64,000 nt of DNA from Pseudogulbenkiania sp. MAI-1. Lineage in GTDB: Bacteria; Pseudomonadota; Gammaproteobacteria; Burkholderiales; Chromobacteriaceae. Below the pieces are notes generated by a model that saw nothing but the letters and a program-made list of their open reading frames with translations, made no database searches and was not told the DNA's origin. The DNA lies in assembly GCF_000527175.1 (NCBI RefSeq), contig NZ_AZUR01000001.1:4275790-4339789 (forward strand). The letters are read 5' to 3'. This document shows positions 61,192-64,000 of the stretch, one piece after another (position 1 is the first letter of the stretch; the number at the start of each line of letters is the position of its first letter). Position numbers and translations under genes: made by a program.

Positions 61192-61222
61192 CCGAAACGG
61201 TCTGGTTCTTAGACCGTTTCGG
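61192..61222 (-). terminator. Stem-loop between yidC and mnmE
   Basis: CCGAAACGGTCT (61192-61203) pairs perfectly with AGACCGTTTCGG (61211-61222). On the minus strand it is followed by CCAGATTTTTCC, so it may terminate or attenuate readthrough from yidC 35 bases before mnmE. Confidence 0.6.
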
Positions 61223-61242
61223 TCAGGCTTTTCTCAATAAGG

Positions 61243-61332
61243 CGATGGGTTTCGCGCTGCGCCACCCATCCTACGCTCTCGCCGGTGGTGGACGTGTAGG
61301 ATGGGTGAAGGCGCTTGCGCCGTAACCCATCG
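61243..61332. repeat. REP/BIME-like element, copy B
   Basis: An inverted unit (CGATGGGTT to ACCCATCCTACG, 61243-61275) and a direct unit (GTAGGATGGGTG to CGTAACCCATCG, 61296-61332). These are the two units of copy A at 1655-1736 in opposite order. It lies in the yidC-mnmE gap between two hairpins. Confidence 0.75.
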
Positions 61333-61360
61333 GGCTTCTGGCCACACCCAGCGTGCCAGG

Positions 61361-61388
61361 AAAAAAGCCCGGCCATCAAGGCCGGGCT
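61361..61388 (-). terminator. Intrinsic terminator after yidC
   Basis: Minus-strand stem AGCCCGGCC / GGCCGGGCT (61366-61388), loop five bases, then at least five T. Confidence 0.88.
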
Positions 61389-61411
61389 CGTCATCGTGGC
61401 TACGAAGCGGC

Positions 61412-63064
61412 TCAGGACTGCAGCGCCAGCTTCTTGGCCTTCTCGATCTGCTTGTTGATGTACCACTGCTGGGCGATCGACAGCACGTTGTTCACCACCC
61501 AGTACAGCACCAGGCCGGCCGGGAAGAAGAAGAACATCGCCGAGAACGCAACCGGCATGATCTTCATCATCTTCGCCTGCATCGGGTCGGCCGGCGGCGG
61601 GTTGAGGAAGGTCTGCAGGAACATGGTGATGGCCATGATCGCCGGCAGCACGTAGAACGGGTCCGGGCGGGCCAGGTCGTCGATCCACAGGATCCAGTCC
61701 GCCTGGCGCAGCTCCACCGAGGCCAAGAGCGACCAGTACAGGCCGATGAACACCGGGATCTGGATCAGCATCGGCAGGCAGCCGCCGAGCGGATTGACCT
61801 TCTCGCTCTTGTACATCTCCATCACCGCCTGCTGCATCTTCATGCGGTCGTCGCCGTACTGCTCCTTCAGGCGCTCCAGACGCGGCGCCAGCGCCTTCAT
61901 CTTGCCCATCGAGCGGTACGAAGCGGCGGTCAGCGGGTAGAACACGGCCTTGACGATCAGCGTCAGCAGCACGATCGCCCAGCCCCAGTTGTTCACCAGC
62001 GCGTGCAGCTTGGTCAACAGCCAGAACAGCGGCGAGGCGAAGATGTGCACCCAGCCGTAGTCCTTGGCGTACTCCATGCCGTCGGCCACCTTGGTGATCA
62101 CGTTGTACTCTTCCGGACCGGCGTACAGCGGCACCGTGATCGAACGGCTGGCGCCCGGCGCGATTGCCGGCAGGTCCACCAGCGTGGCGGCGGAGTACAG
62201 GCCGTTGCTCTCCTTCAGCTCGAAGCGGCACGGCGTTCCGGCGGCACAGATGCTCTGGCCGTTCAGCGGCTTGACGATCCAGGCCGACATGAAATAGTGC
62301 TGCAGCATCGACACCCAGCCGTCATTGGCGCTCTTGGCGTAATCGCCCTTGCCTTTGGCCAGGTCGTCGAAGGTCACCTTCTGGAACTTGCCCTCGGCGG
62401 TGTACACCGCCGGGCCGGTGAAGGTATGCGCCATGAAGTTCTCGCCTTCCGGCGCCTCGCCGTCGCGCAGCAGGCGGAAGTAGGCGGTGGCCCCCAGCGG
62501 CGCGCTGCCGCCGTTGGTGATGTCGTAGCGCACGTCGATGTCGTAGGCGCCCTTCTTGAAGGTGTACACCTTGCTCACCTTGACGCCGTTGGCTTCCGGT
62601 GCGGTCAGCTTCACTTCCAGCTTGTCGCCGTTGAGCTGGTAGCTGGTCTTCTCGGCCGTGAACACGGTCTTGTGCGTCGGCAGCGCCGGGTTGGCGGTGG
62701 CCACCAGGCCGGTCTGCGCCACGTACACGCGGCCGCCCTTGTCGGTGAACAGCTCGAACGGCTTGCTGGCGTCCTCGGCGGCGTTGTGCTTCAGCAGATC
62801 CAGGCGGCGCAGGTCACCCCCGACGGTGTCGATCTCCGCCTTGAACAGGTCGGTGTTGACCGTGATGCGCTGGCCCGAGGTCAGCTTGCTGGCGTCGGCC
62901 GGCTGGGCTGCCGAGGCACCGGCACCGGGCGCGGCCGGGGCGCCGGCCGTGGTCTGGCTCTTGGCCAGCTGCTGCGGCGTCGGCTTGGGCGCGAAATACT
63001 CCTGCCAGAGCAGCAGGATGCTCATGGACAGAACGATGAAAATGATCAGTCGCTTGGAATCCAT
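61412..63064 (-). CDS. yidC: Membrane protein insertase YidC
   Basis: 550 residues, the Gram-negative long form. The N-terminal anchor (MDSKRLIIFIVLSMSILLLW) is followed by a large periplasmic beta-supersandwich domain (about 55-340) and the conserved five-helix insertase core. The core includes the hydrophilic-groove Arg in TAASYRSMGKMKALAPRL, the cytoplasmic coiled-coil hairpin, and NPLGGCLPMLIQIPVFIGLYWSL. It inserts inner-membrane proteins alone or with SecYEG. Twenty bases after yidD, in the rpmH-rnpA-yidD-yidC order. Confidence 0.97.
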   Translation of the reverse strand: MDSKRLIIFIVLSMSILLLWQEYFAPKPTPQQLAKSQTTAGAPAAPGAGASAAQPADASKLTSGQRITVNTDLFKAEIDTVGGDLRRLDLLKHNAAEDASKPFELFTDKGGRVYVAQTGLVATANPALPTHKTVFTAEKTSYQLNGDKLEVKLTAPEANGVKVSKVYTFKKGAYDIDVRYDITNGGSAPLGATAYFRLLRDGEAPEGENFMAHTFTGPAVYTAEGKFQKVTFDDLAKGKGDYAKSANDGWVSMLQHYFMSAWIVKPLNGQSICAAGTPCRFELKESNGLYSAATLVDLPAIAPGASRSITVPLYAGPEEYNVITKVADGMEYAKDYGWVHIFASPLFWLLTKLHALVNNWGWAIVLLTLIVKAVFYPLTAASYRSMGKMKALAPRLERLKEQYGDDRMKMQQAVMEMYKSEKVNPLGGCLPMLIQIPVFIGLYWSLLASVELRQADWILWIDDLARPDPFYVLPAIMAITMFLQTFLNPPPADPMQAKMMKIMPVAFSAMFFFFPAGLVLYWVVNNVLSIAQQWYINKQIEKAKKLALQS

Positions 63065-63083
63065 CTCTCGTTACCGGGAAAGG

Positions 63084-63293
63084 TCAGGGAACCGGGTCGT
63101 AGCCGCTGCCGCCCCACGGGTGGCAGCGCGAAATACGCCGAACAGCCAGCCAGCCGCCCTTGCAGGCGCCATGTTTCTTCACCGCCTCGATCGCGTAGCC
63201 GGAACAGGTCGGCATATAGCGGCAGCGCGGCGCGAGCCACGGGCTGATGGCGACCTGGTAGCAGCGGATCAGGAAGATGAAGAGGCGTGACAT
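63084..63293 (-). CDS. yidD: Membrane protein insertion efficiency factor YidD
   Basis: 69 residues. The whole protein is the YidD signature: amphipathic N-terminal helix (MSRLFIFLIRCYQVAISPWL), CRYMPTCSGYAIEAVKKHG with the two conserved Cys, and RCHPWGGSGYDPVP at the end. It overlaps the end of rnpA by 25 bases. Confidence 0.95.
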   Translation of the reverse strand: MSRLFIFLIRCYQVAISPWLAPRCRYMPTCSGYAIEAVKKHGACKGGWLAVRRISRCHPWGGSGYDPVP

Positions 63294-63631
63294 CGGGCTA
63301 GTTTACCAAAGAGTGAGGACAACGCCGTGACAGCTTCGGTGCGCGTCTCGCGGTCGAACACGAGGCGGGAACGCACCACGTAATCGACGGAGCCGAGCGT
63401 CTGCTGGTTCAGGCGGAACCACTCTCGAACGGTGCGCTTGATGTAATTACGGCGATACGCCCGCTTGGCGACCTTCTTGCCGACCACGAGACCGAGTCGC
63501 GGGCGGCCCAGGCCGTTGGGGCGGGCGTATACCTGAAAATACGGGTTGCTGCGCGCTTGCCGCAAACTAAAAACGGATGAAAATTCATCCGTTTTCAACA
63601 GCCGGTGCGCACGGCGAAAGCGAAAGGCCAA
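63269..63631 (-). CDS. rnpA: Ribonuclease P protein component RnpA
   Basis: 120 residues. FRFRRAHRLLKTDEFSSVF is the usual start, RPRLGLVVGKKVAKRAYRRNYIKRTVREWFR is the conserved basic RNA-binding motif, and DYVVRSR lies beyond it. It assists the RNase P RNA in 5' tRNA processing. No ATG fits: the best start is TTG at 63631, three bases after the rpmH stop, with no ribosome site. Expression therefore probably depends on ribosomes coming off rpmH. Confidence 0.92.
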   Translation of the reverse strand: MAFRFRRAHRLLKTDEFSSVFSLRQARSNPYFQVYARPNGLGRPRLGLVVGKKVAKRAYRRNYIKRTVREWFRLNQQTLGSVDYVVRSRLVFDRETRTEAVTALSSLFGKLARCHASSSS

Positions 63632-63634
63632 AAC

Positions 63635-63769
63635 TTACACGGCCAGACGCTTGCGACCCTTGGCGCGGCGAGCGGCCAGAACGGCGCGACCACCACGGGT
63701 CTTGGAACGAACGAGGAAGCCGTGGGTGCGCTTGCGGCGCGTGGTCGAGGGCTGGTAAGTGCGTTTCAT
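63635..63769 (-). CDS. rpmH: 50S ribosomal protein L34
   Basis: 44 residues, MKRTYQPSTTRRKRTHGF then a run of basic residues ending KRLAV, the standard L34 sequence and length. It reads from the ATG at 63769 to TAA at 63635, and translation runs on into rnpA. Ribosome site AGGAACACC. First gene of the rpmH-rnpA-yidD-yidC block that flanks dnaA in most bacteria. Confidence 0.97.
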   Translation of the reverse strand: MKRTYQPSTTRRKRTHGFLVRSKTRGGRAVLAARRAKGRKRLAV

Positions 63770-64000
63770 GATTCGGTGTTCCTATTTCGAAACGAGGAAA
63801 TAAACACGTGATTTCACAAGAAACGGCCCGCTTTGTCAATCGCTAATTTTTTCGCTCCCTGTGGATAACTTTCCGGAAAACTATTAGAATGTCAAAACTT
63901 AGCGACCCCCACCCGCTGCGTAAGAATTGAACAGAAACCGTCCCCCTGCGGGCCAGGTTACTCTCGTTGCCGGGGAAGGAGCGCGCCTGCGCCATGCCGA
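63770..64000. promoter_or_regulatory. rpmH upstream region, oriC-proximal
   Basis: It holds a perfect DnaA box and a TTGACA hexamer on the minus strand (63895-63890), the likely -35 of rpmH; the -10 is not clear. Around it are AT-rich stretches. GAAGGAG near the right edge, before an ATG at 63994, might start a rightward gene such as dnaA, but six bases of coding cannot decide. Confidence 0.55.
63860..63868 (-). promoter_or_regulatory. DnaA box
   Basis: TGTGGATAA on the plus strand, i.e. a perfect TTATCCACA on the minus strand. It lies over the probable -10 region of the rpmH promoter, so DnaA may regulate rpmH-rnpA here. It marks the approach to dnaA/oriC. Confidence 0.75.

Overview
The window is about two-thirds G+C and carries a typical proteobacterial chromosome. 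Gene content points to a Gram-negative betaproteobacterium, most likely Neisseriales/Chromobacteriaceae: mnmE-yidC-yidD-rnpA-rpmH next to a perfect DnaA box at the right edge, a trimeric-type porin, split pntAa/pntAb/pntB, and a fused indolepyruvate:ferredoxin oxidoreductase at the left edge. That taxonomy is inferred from content, not from a search. The right edge lies just short of dnaA/oriC. No rRNA, tRNA, CRISPR array or complete insertion sequence was seen.

Layout. 1-5 kb: 5' end of the oxidoreductase, rarD, an inositol-monophosphatase-family gene, rsmE, a zinc-ribbon protein and a hexose-6-phosphate mutarotase. 5-15.2 kb: a histidine module in two divergent halves, hisJQMP (minus) and hutI-hutU-GATE transporter-hutH (plus). 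Five near-identical GntR/HutC-type operators lie in their control regions. 15.3-19.2 kb: a DUF1059 protein, a very long divergent class A penicillin-binding protein and a small secreted protein. 19.5-26.5 kb: an alpha-glucoside uptake operon in the order binding protein, two permeases, GH13 glucosidase, ATPase, porin. 26.7-30 kb: an OmpR-type regulator and a hybrid sensor kinase. 30-38 kb: an FAD oxidoreductase, a MocR-type regulator, a BenE-type transporter, a chemoreceptor behind an AT-rich gap, an aminopeptidase P and a small conserved protein. 38.3-41.7 kb: an iron alcohol dehydrogenase divergent from a sigma54 activator, with a textbook-like control region between them. 41.7-49.4 kb: a large MscS channel and a five-gene overlapping glycosyltransferase/deacetylase cassette. 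49.5-56 kb: proton-pumping transhydrogenase, a TauE/SafE permease, ugpQ and glpD. 56-59.7 kb: a Cache-PAS-GGDEF protein with a degenerate active site, a small membrane protein and a BrnTA toxin-antitoxin pair. 59.8-64 kb: the origin-proximal mnmE-yidC-yidD-rnpA-rpmH block.

How the parts work together. The hut half converts histidine to urocanate, imidazolonepropionate and formiminoglutamate. The shared operators suggest that the ABC importer is induced with the catabolic genes. The agl-type operon takes in and hydrolyses alpha-glucosides, and the mutarotase may help channel the resulting hexose phosphate. The alcohol dehydrogenase is predicted to be switched on through sigma54 by its divergent activator. 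The least explained parts are the glycosyltransferase/deacetylase cassette, the PBP with an eroded transglycosylase domain, the GDDEF protein that keeps its I-site, and the REP-like palindromes.
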